A stretch of 6,385 bases of DNA, taken from the NCBI GenBank assembly GCA_947630315.1, contig CANRHA010000103.1:1-6385 (forward strand), given 5' to 3'. Shown here piece after piece: positions 6,177 to 6,385 of the stretch. A program made the position numbers and the translations under genes. Within the stretch, counting starts at the first letter, position 1; every line of letters starts with the position of its first letter. This DNA comes from an uncultured Clostridia bacterium. GTDB taxonomy: Bacteria; Bacillota; Clostridia; Oscillospirales; Ruminococcaceae. The notes below the pieces were generated by a model. The model had not been told where the DNA came from. It did not search any database and saw nothing but the letters and a program-made list of their open reading frames with translations.

Positions 6177-6385
6177 ATGTCGCGCTTTTTGAACCCTGCG
6201 CTTAAGGATCTCGCCCCGTATACGCCGGGCGAACAGCCCTCGGGGCGAAAATATTTAAAGCTCAACACAAACGAATCCCCCTGTCCGCCGTCTCCGAAGG
6301 CGATAAAGTACGCCGAGGAGGAGCTTAAAGCCTCGAACCTGTACCCGCCCCTTGACGGCGGCGCGCTCAGGGAAAAAATCGCCGA
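6177..6385 (+). CDS. hisC: Histidinol-phosphate aminotransferase, N-terminal part (runs off window)
   Basis: HisC is a PLP enzyme of aminotransferase fold type I that converts imidazole-acetol phosphate and glutamate to histidinol phosphate, upstream of HisD in the pathway. Only 69 codons are visible. They read MSRFLNPALKDLAPYTPGE, then KYLKLNTNESPCPPSPKAI (25-43) and SNLYPPLDGGALREKIA (53-69), the typical HisC opening (KLNxNENP-like substrate-loop segment, then YP(D)xxxxxLR). Here the family's NENP is NESP. The PLP lysine and the rest of the enzyme lie beyond the window. The start is fixed by the GAGGTGA ribosome binding site. Position after hisZGD supports the assignment over other class I aminotransferases such as CobD, which have a similar N-terminus. 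Confidence 0.88.
   Translation, partial: MSRFLNPALKDLAPYTPGEQPSGRKYLKLNTNESPCPPSPKAIKYAEEELKASNLYPPLDGGALREKIA

Noticed and set aside
1..6385. A novel multi-gene system in the window
   Set aside because: Every sizeable coding region is a well-known purine or histidine gene with intact motifs, and no unexplained gene, array or mobile element remains.

Overview
This window holds ordinary biosynthetic genes, all on the plus strand: the end of a purine gene followed by the start of a histidine operon. The coding sequence is GC-rich, uses ATA heavily for isoleucine and has strong AGGAGG-type ribosome binding sites. The single-chain PurL ends in a GKMGHSER-type glutaminase tail, and HisG is the short form paired with HisZ. 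Together these suggest a Gram-positive member of the Clostridia, perhaps an Oscillospiraceae/Ruminococcaceae-like gut organism. The placement is inferred from gene style and order, not from a marker gene.

Layout: (1) 1-2903 is the 3' three quarters of purL (FGAM synthase, synthetase plus fused glutaminase); its N-terminus lies outside the window. (2) 2904-3063 is a 160-bp intergenic region with a good intrinsic terminator for purL, then a strong sigma-A type promoter (TTGACA, 17 bp, TATCAT, extended -10). A 26-bp near-perfect palindrome is centred on the -10 and is the most notable regulatory signal in the window. (3) 3064-6045 is a tightly packed hisZ-hisG-hisD block whose reading frames overlap by 11 bp and 4 bp. 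(4) 6046-6176 is a 131-bp gap. (5) 6177-6385 is the 5' end of hisC, cut off by the window edge.

How the genes work together: HisZ and short-form HisG form the ATP phosphoribosyltransferase that commits PRPP and ATP to histidine. HisC and HisD carry out the late transamination and the final two oxidations. PurL works in de novo purine synthesis, which also draws on PRPP and receives AICAR released by the histidine pathway. The purL terminator and the his promoter suggest the two are transcribed separately. The predicted his leader is only about 39 nt, too short for a T-box or leader-peptide attenuator, so control probably acts on DNA through the palindrome.

I found no mobile element, CRISPR array, RNA gene or previously undescribed system. 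The points worth a second look are the his operator, smaller intergenic repeats and codon use.
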